From: JAJFTV01 sp964426355
Lineage (GTDB): Bacteria > Chloroflexota > Anaerolineae > Anaerolineales > Anaerolineaceae
NCBI GenBank assembly: GCA_964426355.1
Contig: CAYRRA010000015.1
Span: forward strand, 1-38,147
DNA: 38,147 bases
Direction: 5' to 3'
Below the pieces are notes generated by a model. It had not been told where the DNA came from and ran no database searches. It was given only the letters and a program-made list of their open reading frames with translations. The position numbers were made by a program, and so were the translations under genes. Below are positions 7,774 to 15,839 of this stretch, piece after piece; the stretch's first letter is position 1, and every line of letters starts with the position of its first letter.

Positions 7774-9528
7774 TTATCCGAAAGAGTAGAGGCAGTTAGC
7801 CGCGACGAGATACCAGGTGATGAACATGGTATTGATGAACGCGCCAACATAAATGCGTCCGGTCTTTCGGAAGTAGTAAGTGGAGACCAGGGCGATAATC
7901 GGGACGAGTACAAACAGTCCCAACGCATTAATCAACCCCAGACCCATTGGACCAAAGTTAGCTGGTCCCGCAAAAAACGTCAACGGAATGTAGTAGTAAG
8001 CTTCCACGATAAGATAGCCCACCAGCAAGATCGCCACGTTAATGAGCATTTCTTGTTTGAAGGTTGCTTTGCCATCCTTTGGTCGAAGTGTTCCATGCAA
8101 ACCAATAGCCATTGGGAAAAAGTAGACTGCCAGCGGAATGACATAGGCGAGCATCACCAGGAAATGGCGGAAATCTGTCACCTTGAGTGTGACGACCCAG
8201 AGACGGAAATCGACATTGAGGATCGAATAGATGGTGAACAAGATCAGATAACCCGTACCAATAACGGTCAGTGCCAGCAGGAAAGACTTACCGATCTTCT
8301 TCCAGTCAAATCCGATACCTTCCCACTTGAAACCGTAAGCGATGCCATCGGCTCCTGTTTTCTTGCCTGTGGCAAAGTAGCCGACAAACAAGATGATGAT
8401 CGAAATAATACCGACCACAAACAGCCATCCGACAAAGCCTGTTGTAACGCCTTGGAGTTTAAACGGATTTGCCATGAAGAAACGATAGAACAAGGGGATC
8501 ACCGTGAGCGGACCTAAAGCTGCTGTGATAAGGGCAAAGATCCACCAGGTCTTACCCGTTGCACCCTTGAAGACCGGCATAGATTCTTTGAGGGTGCCAA
8601 AGTAGTTCCCCTCAAGAAGTACGCCACCAAATGCCATCAAGAAGATAGAAAACCCAAGTAATGCCATAGCAGTACCCAGCACCTTGAACTGCCAGATCTG
8701 GTTAGAGCCGGGGAGTTCCTTTCCTCCTTCCATCGTCAGCCCGAACCAATCGATGGCGTTGCCGATAGAAGTGGCGTCATCCGTCGAGATAGGATGATTT
8801 CCCCAGTGGTCGAAGTAAATCCTTGCTGTATTATCCTCAACCGATCCATACATTTTTCTTGGGATCACGGGTTCACTGATGCCGTAAGCGGTCATCGCTT
8901 CCGGCATGTTCGGAATCTCAGCTCCATTGGGAGCACCAAAATTGGGAGGGGTTTCGGTGGTCCTACCTACGCTGATTGCCCAGTTATGGTGCCCTGGACA
9001 GGTATCCACACTACAACCGGAATCCATGAAGAAAAGCGCCTGATACAAATCAGGATACATAGCAGCAGTTGTATCAACGTTCATCCCCCCCATTGACATG
9101 CCGATCATACCTACGTTGTCGGTATCCACAATGTCAAGGCTACGCAAATACAACAGCCCATCGACTACCCCATTTGCAGTTTTCCCTGCAGCATTTGATT
9201 TGCCTGAAAGACCATGGTTGTCCAGGTCCATCGCCAAAACAACGTATCCGCGCCGAGCCAACTCGAGAGCAGTGTTGGTCATGTATTCCTTACTGTTGTT
9301 GAACCCATGTGCAGCCACTATACCCGGAGCAGGATTGTCTGCAGTTACCCCATTAGGGATAAACAAAAATGCACTATAGTAACCGTTGTACTTACCATAA
9401 ATACGGATATCCTGTATCTTAGCAGCGCCGGCTCCAGTTTGTATCCAGGCTGCCAAAAGGCTGCCAACCAGCATCAGTGTAAACGCTATGATGAGAAGCC
9501 GCCATTGCTTTTTTCCATTGCCTTTCAT
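7774..9528 (-). CDS. Alpha/beta hydrolase with C-terminal polytopic membrane domain
   Basis: A 584-residue protein. Residues about 10-30 form a signal anchor, so the following hydrolase domain (about 40-260) should face outward. It shows GIVAAHGF (oxyanion region), AMDLDNHGLSG, and the nucleophile elbow GMSMGGM with Ser about 146; the His of FDHWGNH may complete the triad. From about 280 to the end there are seven or eight hydrophobic segments with no recognised transporter signature. The substrate is unknown. A strong Shine-Dalgarno AAGGAGAG precedes ATG 9528. It is transcribed alone between the FGGY/two-component operon and the glp group, with a long 5' intergenic region. A lipid or ester substrate linked to glycerol release would suit the neighbourhood, but that is only inference. 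Confidence 0.85.
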   Translation of the reverse strand: MKGNGKKQWRLLIIAFTLMLVGSLLAAWIQTGAGAAKIQDIRIYGKYNGYYSAFLFIPNGVTADNPAPGIVAAHGFNNSKEYMTNTALELARRGYVVLAMDLDNHGLSGKSNAAGKTANGVVDGLLYLRSLDIVDTDNVGMIGMSMGGMNVDTTAAMYPDLYQALFFMDSGCSVDTCPGHHNWAISVGRTTETPPNFGAPNGAEIPNMPEAMTAYGISEPVIPRKMYGSVEDNTARIYFDHWGNHPISTDDATSIGNAIDWFGLTMEGGKELPGSNQIWQFKVLGTAMALLGFSIFLMAFGGVLLEGNYFGTLKESMPVFKGATGKTWWIFALITAALGPLTVIPLFYRFFMANPFKLQGVTTGFVGWLFVVGIISIIILFVGYFATGKKTGADGIAYGFKWEGIGFDWKKIGKSFLLALTVIGTGYLILFTIYSILNVDFRLWVVTLKVTDFRHFLVMLAYVIPLAVYFFPMAIGLHGTLRPKDGKATFKQEMLINVAILLVGYLIVEAYYYIPLTFFAGPANFGPMGLGLINALGLFVLVPIIALVSTYYFRKTGRIYVGAFINTMFITWYLVAANCLYSFG

Positions 9529-10144
9529 TTCACTCTCCTTTTTTTCTGTTTTATGAAGTACTACTCATTTTTTCAATCCCTCTTTCTCTGATACAGGTCC
9601 ACCTCCTTTTTTTCTTATCTTTTGCTCAAATTCTCGATTGCTGGATCAACCTCATACGACCTGATTTCGCCACGGAAAGGTGTTTTAACGTACGTAAATG
9701 CTGTCGAATAAGGTGAAGCCTTGTGATTAGGATAAGTCAGGCTGTGATATGCATAGCGCTATTCAATTGCCACATGCATGATTGCGAAGTACGTCATATC
9801 ACTTCTCTAATTATTATGAAGTTGACAGGTTGTTTTTTACATTCCTTTAACAGTCCTAGCCGTAACGAACTACTAGCGTTGCGATCACTAACGCTTCCAG
9901 GTAAATCCACTCTCTACGGCAGAAGAACCAGGTAAGCTTAAACAGCAATAATCTAAATGTGGGAATGTAAACTCATAACATCAGTATCCAAATGGCAAAG
10001 GGAGTATCAATTGTGGTAGTTTTGGCTCAAACCAGACCTATCCCGGCTAGTATCCATACCTCCTTTCTGGATGATGAAATTCTATGCTTTTGTCTACACA
10101 TTATTGCATTTTCAGATTCCAATTGGAATCAGGGCAAGCACCTA
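9529..10144. other. Gene-free stretch upstream of the membrane hydrolase
   Basis: About 615 bp without a convincing gene on either strand. It contains the leader of the hydrolase gene (pyrimidine-rich on the plus strand next to the start) and a perfect 16-bp palindrome GATTCCAATTGGAATC at 10115-10130. A plus-strand terminator at 10193-10219 closes it on the right, which leaves room for a plus-strand non-coding transcript, though no promoter could be fixed. Confidence 0.4.
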
Positions 10145-10176
10145 AAATAAACGAAAAACCCCCATTCCTGGGGGTT
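10145..10176 (-). terminator. Rho-independent terminator of the HK-RR-FGGY operon
   Basis: Read leftward, AACCCCC and GGGGGTT form a stem with a 6-base loop (10157-10176), followed by a T-rich tail TTTTTCGTTTATTTT. It lies about 50 bp past the FGGY stop. Confidence 0.85.
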
Positions 10177-10192
10177 CCTTTCGTGTACATTC

Positions 10193-10219
10193 ATACTCCT
10201 TTGGAGTATTCGTTTTTTT
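10193..10219 (+). terminator. Plus-strand intrinsic terminator with no upstream plus-strand gene
   Basis: ATACTCC (10193-10199), TTT loop, GGAGTAT (10203-10209), then TCG and seven T (10213-10219). It points rightward into the 3' end of the FGGY gene. No plus-strand gene precedes it, so it may guard against antisense reading or end an unannotated transcript. Confidence 0.7.
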
Positions 10220-10224
10220 GTCAA

Positions 10225-11712
10225 CTATTTGAGCCAGCCTACTGACCGTTTGATGGCTTTTAACCAACCTTGATATAAACTATCCCGCTCTCCAGCAGAT
10301 ATGCGAGGTTGAAATGTGCGAGTAATTGTGCAGAGTCTTGAGACATCATCGATTGACTTCCAGTAGCCATTTGCAAGACCCGCCATGAACACTACCCCTA
10401 GTACACCATGCTCCGTATCCACCTTTTCCACGGGAAGTCCTAGAATATCGGCAGCGAACTGTGCGAGAAATTCGCTTTGAATACCAACTCCATCCATCCG
10501 AACTGTTTTAATCTTTACCTCAGAAATCGTATTGATAATTTCAAAAAGGTCCCGCGTTTGATAGACCATTGCTTCGAGAGCTGCTCGAACAATGTGATAT
10601 TTGGTGGTGCTGGCAGTGATGCCAAAAATTGTTCCTCGAGCATACGGGTCAGAATATGGCATTCCTAAACCATTTAAAGCAGGGACAAAATAGACCCCTT
10701 GTGAATTGGGCACTTGACTGGCAACACCCCCTGCTTCGCTAAATTCAGAGATAATCTCCAAACCATCTTTCAGCCATTGGAATATCGAGACGGAGATATC
10801 CATAAATCCAACTAATCCGTACACCACAGTTCCATTTGATGCCCAGATTAGTTGAGAATGAATACCGGGTATGGAAGAAATCCGTTTATCGCCTGTGTTC
10901 AGAATTACGGACGAACCGAAGTCATATGTTATTTTTGTCATCCCTGGTTTAAAACATGCGCTACTAATAACCGCTGAATTAATGTCAACCATTGCACCTG
11001 CAATGGGTGTCCTCACTCCAAAAAAAGTTTTAGGATCTGTATCGATATAAATTTCGCTTGAGCTACGGATTTCAGGCAGAATATTACGAGGAATATCCAA
11101 CTGCTGGAGAATCCAATCGTCATAATTTAGTGTGTTCGCATTGACTAGAGTTGTCACACTGGCATTTGAAAGATCTGTAATATGTGAAGAGCCAGCAGAA
11201 AACTTCCAAATCAACCAGCTATCAACGGTGCCGTAGAGCAACTCATCTCTAGCCAGTCCTTTTTGAATCGTTTTGTCATTTTCTATCAACCAGCGAATTC
11301 GGAGCGCCGTACTGTCGGGAGAAATTTTCAGCCCAATACCAGTTTTATTCCCTTCAGCCAATCTTTTTGCCAGTTGCTCAAAAAAAGGAATGTTTCGTTT
11401 GTCCTGCCAGGCAATTGCTCTACCAATAGGCTCGCCGCTATGTTTATTCCAAAAAATTGTGGTTGTAGCTTGATTCGCAATACCGATCGCTTCTATATCC
11501 TCGGGGGAAATTCTTCCATTTTTTAGTGATTCTTTAATGACTGTTTGACTATCAGTCCACAATTCGGTTGCGTCCACTTCCACCCACCCAGCTTGTGGAT
11601 AGTAATATTTAATATCTTTGCTGGCACTGGAAATGACATTGGCATTATGGTCAAAGATGATTGCTTTTGTTTTTGTTGCAGAGAGTTCCAGTCCTAAAAT
11701 GTATCTTGCCAT
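10225..11712 (-). CDS. Divergent FGGY-family kinase homologue, co-transcribed with a two-component system
   Basis: A 495-residue protein collinear with GlpK but strongly changed. The phosphate-1 motif is LELSATKTK (Asp to Glu9), glycerol contacts R82-E83 are A82-T83 (NQATTT), Tyr134 is replaced (SPDSTALRIRW), the phosphate-2 GTG is DFG (TYDFGSSVILNTG), and DGG is DGV. The catalytic-loop Asp is kept (AGAMVDINSA), as is W102. FGGY kinases phosphorylate polyols and sugars; this one should not be a glycerol kinase and could use another substrate or act as a sensor or pseudokinase. It starts at ATG 11712, 48 bp after the response-regulator gene, and ends before a strong terminator, so the order HK-RR-FGGY looks like one operon. 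The frame is intact, which argues against simple decay. Confidence 0.85.
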   Translation of the reverse strand: MARYILGLELSATKTKAIIFDHNANVISSASKDIKYYYPQAGWVEVDATELWTDSQTVIKESLKNGRISPEDIEAIGIANQATTTIFWNKHSGEPIGRAIAWQDKRNIPFFEQLAKRLAEGNKTGIGLKISPDSTALRIRWLIENDKTIQKGLARDELLYGTVDSWLIWKFSAGSSHITDLSNASVTTLVNANTLNYDDWILQQLDIPRNILPEIRSSSEIYIDTDPKTFFGVRTPIAGAMVDINSAVISSACFKPGMTKITYDFGSSVILNTGDKRISSIPGIHSQLIWASNGTVVYGLVGFMDISVSIFQWLKDGLEIISEFSEAGGVASQVPNSQGVYFVPALNGLGMPYSDPYARGTIFGITASTTKYHIVRAALEAMVYQTRDLFEIINTISEVKIKTVRMDGVGIQSEFLAQFAADILGLPVEKVDTEHGVLGVVFMAGLANGYWKSIDDVSRLCTITRTFQPRISAGERDSLYQGWLKAIKRSVGWLK

Positions 11713-11755
11713 GCATTAAGCTCCAAAGTACTGCTCAAGAATCTGTTTGTTCATT

Positions 11756-11775
11756 TCTGATCAGATCTGATCAGA
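11756..11775. promoter_or_regulatory. 20-bp perfect palindrome between response regulator and FGGY genes
   Basis: TCTGATCAGATCTGATCAGA is fully self-complementary and made of two CTGATCAG units 10 bp apart. It overlaps the stop of the response-regulator gene and lies 43 bp upstream of the FGGY start, a possible operator for an internal promoter. It also encodes the regulator's final SDQI, so chance cannot be excluded. Confidence 0.4.
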
Positions 11776-12417
11776 TGATTTTTTATCAGTCTCTAAGCCC
11801 AGATCCATACTGATCCGTACGAGACTAGCGATATTATCGGCTGCAAGTTTACGCATGGCATCACGCCTCTGTTTCTCCACGGTTTTAATACTTGTGTTCA
11901 GACCCATAGCAATCTCTTTCGTAGATTTTCCAGCGACAATATGCTCAACAACTTCACGTTCCCTGGGCGAAAGACGGTCCAATGCATTTTGTGGCTTTTG
12001 AGTAAGTGTGCCATCAGAAAGAATGTGAGAAACCTCAGCACTTAAATATAAGCTCCCCCGGCTAGCAGCGCGTATCGCATCAAGTAGATCTTCACTCACG
12101 GATTGTTTGAGGACATAACCTAAAGCTCCATACTCCAATGCCTTTTTAATTAAGTTGATATCATCATACATGGATAAAATCACTACTCCAGGTTTAGACG
12201 GAAAGGTTCTCAGATATTTCAATGTTTCCAGTCCATCGGTCTGCGGCATGGATATGTCCAAAACCAATACATCAGGCTTTAGCATTTTTACTAACCGGAT
12301 AGCGTCTTCACCATTATCAGCTTCCCCCACAACCTGGATATCCCCTAACTCCTCAAGCAATCTGGTAACGCCATCACGAACGATGTGATGATCCTCTGCG
12401 ACAACAATTCTTAGCAT
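11761..12417 (-). CDS. Two-component response regulator, NarL/FixJ type
   Basis: A 218-residue regulator. The receiver domain (about 1-120) has the acidic pair ED at 8-9, the phospho-acceptor Asp in DVLVLDISMP (about D55), and the conserved Lys in GYVLKQ. The C-terminal LuxR/NarL-type helix-turn-helix is LSPREREVVEHIVAGKSTKE followed by IAMGLNTSIKTVEKQRR. Phosphorylation by the kinase encoded just upstream should control DNA binding. The start ATG 12417 is 8 bp after the kinase stop, with GGGA before it. The next gene downstream is the divergent FGGY protein. Targets are unknown; the palindromes at 7602-7624 and 11756-11775 are candidates only. Confidence 0.95.
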   Translation of the reverse strand: MLRIVVAEDHHIVRDGVTRLLEELGDIQVVGEADNGEDAIRLVKMLKPDVLVLDISMPQTDGLETLKYLRTFPSKPGVVILSMYDDINLIKKALEYGALGYVLKQSVSEDLLDAIRAASRGSLYLSAEVSHILSDGTLTQKPQNALDRLSPREREVVEHIVAGKSTKEIAMGLNTSIKTVEKQRRDAMRKLAADNIASLVRISMDLGLETDKKSSDQI

Positions 12418-12425
12418 TTTATCCC

Positions 12426-13511
12426 TTATACTTCAATGTTTTTCGTAAGCAAAGACCCAAATAGTTTTGTTCCTTTACCAGGAGTGGATTCAATCTCAAA
12501 GGTTCCTCTTAACATCAAAAACCGCTCCTGGATTCCACGCAATCCCAAACCGCGCATTAATGTGTTTGGGTCGAAGCCCTGTCCATCGTCTTCAAGAGAA
12601 ATATTAATCTCTTCATCCGATACATCGAGATTTATCCATACCGAATTTGCCCTGCCGTGTTTTTCAGCATTGACTAAACCCTCCTGGACGAATCGATATA
12701 ATGTCACCTGGTAAATGTTTGATAACACTGGAAAATCTTCCGAATAGCTAAAATCGACCTTTATACCCGTAGATCTCGCAAATGAGGAACAATGGGCACG
12801 AAGTACTTCGAGTAAATCAGTGTGATCCATTGAAGGCGGGTAAAGCTGATAAAAGATTTGGCGAAGTCCCCTCATAATTGTTTCGAGGTTTCTGATCGCC
12901 TTAGTTATTTGGTCTGTTACCGTTTCACCGTCTTTTTTGATCGAATTTCGAATAGAACGCATTTCTAATAACAGCGCTGTCATTTGCTGTCCTATTTCAT
13001 CATGTAAATCTTGAGAGATACGACGTCGCTCATCTTCTTGTACACTGATTAACTGTACCGAGAGACGTTTCACCATTTCTTCAGCCTCGATTTGAGGTGT
13101 GATATCACGTTCTTGAAATACGATATCGCCCGGTTGATCATCAATGTTTTTCACCGGGTAAATCTGAATTTCTACCCATCTTCCTTGACTGTTATCAATA
13201 AAACTGAGAGAACGTCCGGTTTTAGCGACCCTATTGAAAAGTATCTTGTGATGGTTTACTTTTTGCGGTGAATAGACATCCCAAATGGATGTATTGGTCA
13301 AAGCTTTTATTGGTTTATCAAGTTTCTTTAATGCAGATTTATTTGCCCAAAGGATAATACCCTGGATGTTTACCAAAATTACAGCATCTGCCAGAGCATC
13401 TAATAAACCCCATGCCTTCCCCTCTTGTTCTGAATGAAATTGGTTAGGTGGATTAGGATGTTGTTGCGTATTAACTATGAGAGAGAGTTGGGCATTTGAG
13501 ATTTTTTCCAT
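12426..13511 (-). CDS. PAS-domain sensor histidine kinase (HisKA_3, cytoplasmic)
   Basis: About 361 residues. A PAS domain (about 35-145: LLDALADAVILVNIQGIILW through QERDIT) is followed by a short coiled linker and a HisKA_3 dimerisation helix with the phospho-acceptor His in RRRISQDLHDEIGQQMTALL. The HATPase domain has the N box (FVQEGLVNAEKHGRA), GQGFDP and GLGLRGIQER. No membrane segment is visible, so it senses an internal signal through PAS, such as redox, a small ligand or a partner protein. ATG 13511 is preferred over an upstream TTG at 13547; neither has a clear ribosome site. It is the first gene of the HK-RR-FGGY operon. Kinases of this class pair with NarL-type regulators, as found here. 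Confidence 0.93.
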   Translation of the reverse strand: MEKISNAQLSLIVNTQQHPNPPNQFHSEQEGKAWGLLDALADAVILVNIQGIILWANKSALKKLDKPIKALTNTSIWDVYSPQKVNHHKILFNRVAKTGRSLSFIDNSQGRWVEIQIYPVKNIDDQPGDIVFQERDITPQIEAEEMVKRLSVQLISVQEDERRRISQDLHDEIGQQMTALLLEMRSIRNSIKKDGETVTDQITKAIRNLETIMRGLRQIFYQLYPPSMDHTDLLEVLRAHCSSFARSTGIKVDFSYSEDFPVLSNIYQVTLYRFVQEGLVNAEKHGRANSVWINLDVSDEEINISLEDDGQGFDPNTLMRGLGLRGIQERFLMLRGTFEIESTPGKGTKLFGSLLTKNIEV

Positions 13512-14011
13512 TGCAAATTTTATCGAGGGGCAAACGACTTTTAGCAATATTGAAAACTAATTAGCCGAAGATAATTTAGATGCTTGATATGTTTATATTA
13601 CTCGTCAAGAGGAAAAAGGTCAACTACTTCCAAACGAACAAGTTCTCTTCCGCTATACTCTCATTTTAAAAATACGGAAGCTCAGAATTTTGCATTTATT
13701 CTATTGCCTGACTGAAGGGGTGTCCTTGTCCAATGAAATTGATGGAAAACAGGATTAAACCGCAAAAAAGAAACTGAAATCACCCTCTGGGCAAATCTTA
13801 ACGATGGTCTCGTTTATAGCACATGCGGGATCCAAAAAGTGGGCAGAAAAATCACCCCCTGTTTAGAATACCAGGGAGTGCGGTATGGGTGCTTATGAGG
13901 AAATTTCCTGTTCCTGTACGCAGACGGCGTATGACCATATCAATTTCCGCAGGCTCCCACCCGTCGGATACACGCCGGGTTGGGGGGCATTATTATTCCA
14001 TCGTTTCATAT
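13512..14011. other. Gene-free stretch with a degenerate repeat end
   Basis: No gene supported in about 500 bp. An imperfect hairpin lies at 13852-13879 (CACCCCCTG against CAGGGAGTG). Positions 13951-13989 (GGCTCCCACCCGTCGG, then CACGCCGGGTTGGGG) look like a decayed right end of the dispersed repeat, in the same orientation as the other copies. The leftward promoter of the kinase operon must lie in the left part but no clear boxes were found. Confidence 0.4.
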
Positions 14012-14623
14012 CTATACACGCAGCACCTCATATCTTGTGAGTACGATCCCTGAACCTTTCCATGTTTGAGCATCGATCAGCCGCAGCGAAACGGAAGGCG
14101 TGCCCTCAAATATGGGTGTACCCGCACCTAAGGCAACCGGGCTGATCATCAGGTGTAGTTCGTCAACCAGACCATGACTCAGCAGGTCATTCCAGAGGGT
14201 GCGGCTGCCGAAAATGAGTATATCTTTGCCAGTCTGATTTTTAAGGCTGGCAATCTGCTCGTGAGCGCCTGGGTGTTTTATGATCCGGGTGCTGTTTTGC
14301 CAGGGTTTGGTTTCTTCGGGTGTGAGGCTGTTGGAAACCACGATCTTGTCTATGGCGTTCAGAAGACGAGATGTTTCCCGTTCAACGGGCGGCGCGTTGG
14401 GGTCATCTGCCAGGGCTGGCCAGTATCCCCTGGATTGCTCATACATCCTGCGACCCAGCAGCAGCGTATCGGCTGTGCGCAGCCGCTCGACATTATAGGC
14501 ATCGAAGGTTTCGTCCGTTGGGTAGTTTTTAAAGCGATATTCGAACAAATCCATGACATTTTTGCCTGTACCCTCATAATAACCATCCAGCGACATAATA
14601 TTGCAGACGATTAGTTTACGCAT
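14012..14623 (-). CDS. Dihydrofolate reductase-like / RibD C-terminal domain protein
   Basis: A 203-residue single-domain protein of the RibD_C/DHFR-like superfamily. It starts MRKLIVCNIMSLDGYYEG (family motif xxSLDGxxxG), has TADTLLLGRRMYEQ, the NADPH-binding stretch DILIFGSRTLWNDLLSHGLV and DELHLMISPVALGAG, all typical of YyaP/YwjB-type reductases. Such proteins bind NADPH; substrates of most are unknown, and the family is distinct from true folate enzymes. It stands alone 207 bp downstream of the heliorhodopsin gene on the same strand. A short start-proximal TGAGATGCG context gives weak ribosome-site support; GGAGGTCTGAGATG precedes the ATG, which is good. Confidence 0.92.
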   Translation of the reverse strand: MRKLIVCNIMSLDGYYEGTGKNVMDLFEYRFKNYPTDETFDAYNVERLRTADTLLLGRRMYEQSRGYWPALADDPNAPPVERETSRLLNAIDKIVVSNSLTPEETKPWQNSTRIIKHPGAHEQIASLKNQTGKDILIFGSRTLWNDLLSHGLVDELHLMISPVALGAGTPIFEGTPSVSLRLIDAQTWKGSGIVLTRYEVLRV

Positions 14624-14830
14624 CTCAGACCTCCTTACCCCTTACCATTTTTGCAGTATGATGATCTTATCGAGCGCAGGTTTCACAGTACCGCCCATGC
14701 CCTGAGCGTCAGCCGCGTGGCGATTTTCCCGAAGCGGGCTTCATTTTGCAGCGCGTGACAACATCCCCCATTTTTCGCCGATCCCTGCCATAGAGCAGCG
14801 CCAGGATGCGTGTTTTGCAGGTGGTTAAAT

Positions 14831-15616
14831 CTAGACTGGCGCGAGCGTACCCGTCCAGATAAGCCAGCACAGTACGGATTTAGCCGTAAGGCTTAGAACG
14901 ATGTAGACGCGTTCGCCAAACAGATAATCTTTCCAGGGACCCACTTTTTTGTACTGCAGAACCATGTTGATTGCGAAAATGTTAAAGAAAACAAACAGCG
15001 TAGGAACGATGGCATACACAAAATCCGGTGGTTTTGCATCACCGGAATTTACAGCCCCGACAAAGTACAACATGATGACAATCCACGGGACGATACCCGC
15101 GATACAGCCGTAAATAAATGCTGTCCAGTTGACCTTTTTAGTGTTCTGGTTGTGCAACTCCATCATAATACCAAACAGGTTCATCGTTGCATTCAGCGTG
15201 AAGATGAGTATGATGGCTCCCAGGTCCCAAAGCCCAATCAACATGCCAATCAGCACAATCATCAATGAAGAACTGAATGCATATTCGTAAAACCGAACCG
15301 GGTTCATACCTTTCTTCAAGTTTTCGACATAGCGCCCAAACCCGATAGTTGAGAGGTAAAAGTGAGCGACAGCGGATATGAGCAAGAACATCGCCACGGC
15401 TGGACCAAAAGGCAGTTCATAATACAGTTGTGAGTTCGGTGACAGGGTGAAGGTGGTTCTATCGAAGTTCAGGTAATTGGTGTAGATTGGGTATGTCGTA
15501 TCGTTGCTCACCACGATCATGAATACGCCCTGGATGAGATGCAGAAATCCCATGATGAGATTGAAACGTTTGAGACCTGCAAATTTCTTATTCATTGCTG
15601 CTGATGTTTCAGTCAT
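14831..15616 (-). CDS. Heliorhodopsin
   Basis: A 261-residue protein with seven hydrophobic helices, matching heliorhodopsin 48C12 along its length. Diagnostic features: FLHLIQG in helix 1 (H26), SAVAHFYLS in helix 2 (H85), FYEYAFSSSLMIVLI in helix 3 with the Schiff-base counterion Glu (E111), GCIAGIVPWI in helix 5, and in helix 7 GERVYIVLSLTAKS with the retinal-binding Lys K246, then GTLAPV at the end. Heliorhodopsins are light-sensing, non-pumping retinal proteins with a cytoplasmic N-terminus. ATG 15616 follows AAGGAG by about ten bases and gives the usual length; an upstream in-frame start at 15739 lies in repeat DNA. It is apparently monocistronic, between an exported glycosidase gene and a reductase gene. 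No retinal synthesis gene is in view. Confidence 0.96.
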   Translation of the reverse strand: MTETSAAMNKKFAGLKRFNLIMGFLHLIQGVFMIVVSNDTTYPIYTNYLNFDRTTFTLSPNSQLYYELPFGPAVAMFLLISAVAHFYLSTIGFGRYVENLKKGMNPVRFYEYAFSSSLMIVLIGMLIGLWDLGAIILIFTLNATMNLFGIMMELHNQNTKKVNWTAFIYGCIAGIVPWIVIMLYFVGAVNSGDAKPPDFVYAIVPTLFVFFNIFAINMVLQYKKVGPWKDYLFGERVYIVLSLTAKSVLCWLIWTGTLAPV

Positions 15617-15699
15617 TTCATTTTCTCCTTTTCTTTCCGAGATTCTTGGAAGCGTCCAAGTGGTGGCATAACCTACATGGGAGCTTGCATGGATTCTGC

Positions 15700-15780
15700 T
15701 TGGGAGCAAGAAAATGCTCGAAAACACTGGGTGCTGCATTGATGCAAATCCCCTGCTCAGGTGCGAGCATTATTTGGATG
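15700..15780 (+). repeat. Degenerate copy of the dispersed repeat (right part) upstream of heliorhodopsin
   Basis: TTGGGAGCAAGAAAATGCTCG, then AAATCCCCTGCTCAGGTGCG and a decayed terminus near 15772-15780 follow the order of the right half of the repeat. It fills most of the 223-bp gap between heliorhodopsin and the glycosidase gene, so the heliorhodopsin promoter lies in or beside it. Confidence 0.55.
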
Positions 15781-15839
15781 CCTCTCAAAATTCCGTTACT
15801 TTGTATTTGTTAAAATTCGTATGGCAATCCCCTTTCTTT

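Noticed and set aside
10115..10130. Perfect palindrome GATTCCAATTGGAATC
   Set aside because: Isolated, far from any start codon and not repeated in the window; chance in AT-rich DNA is plausible.
13852..13879. Hairpin upstream of the histidine kinase gene
   Set aside because: No T run and more than 340 bp from the gene start; no function can be supported.
14640..14830. Possible gene remnant between the reductase and heliorhodopsin genes
   Set aside because: A few codons look protein-like on the minus strand but no family could be recognised and no start is present.
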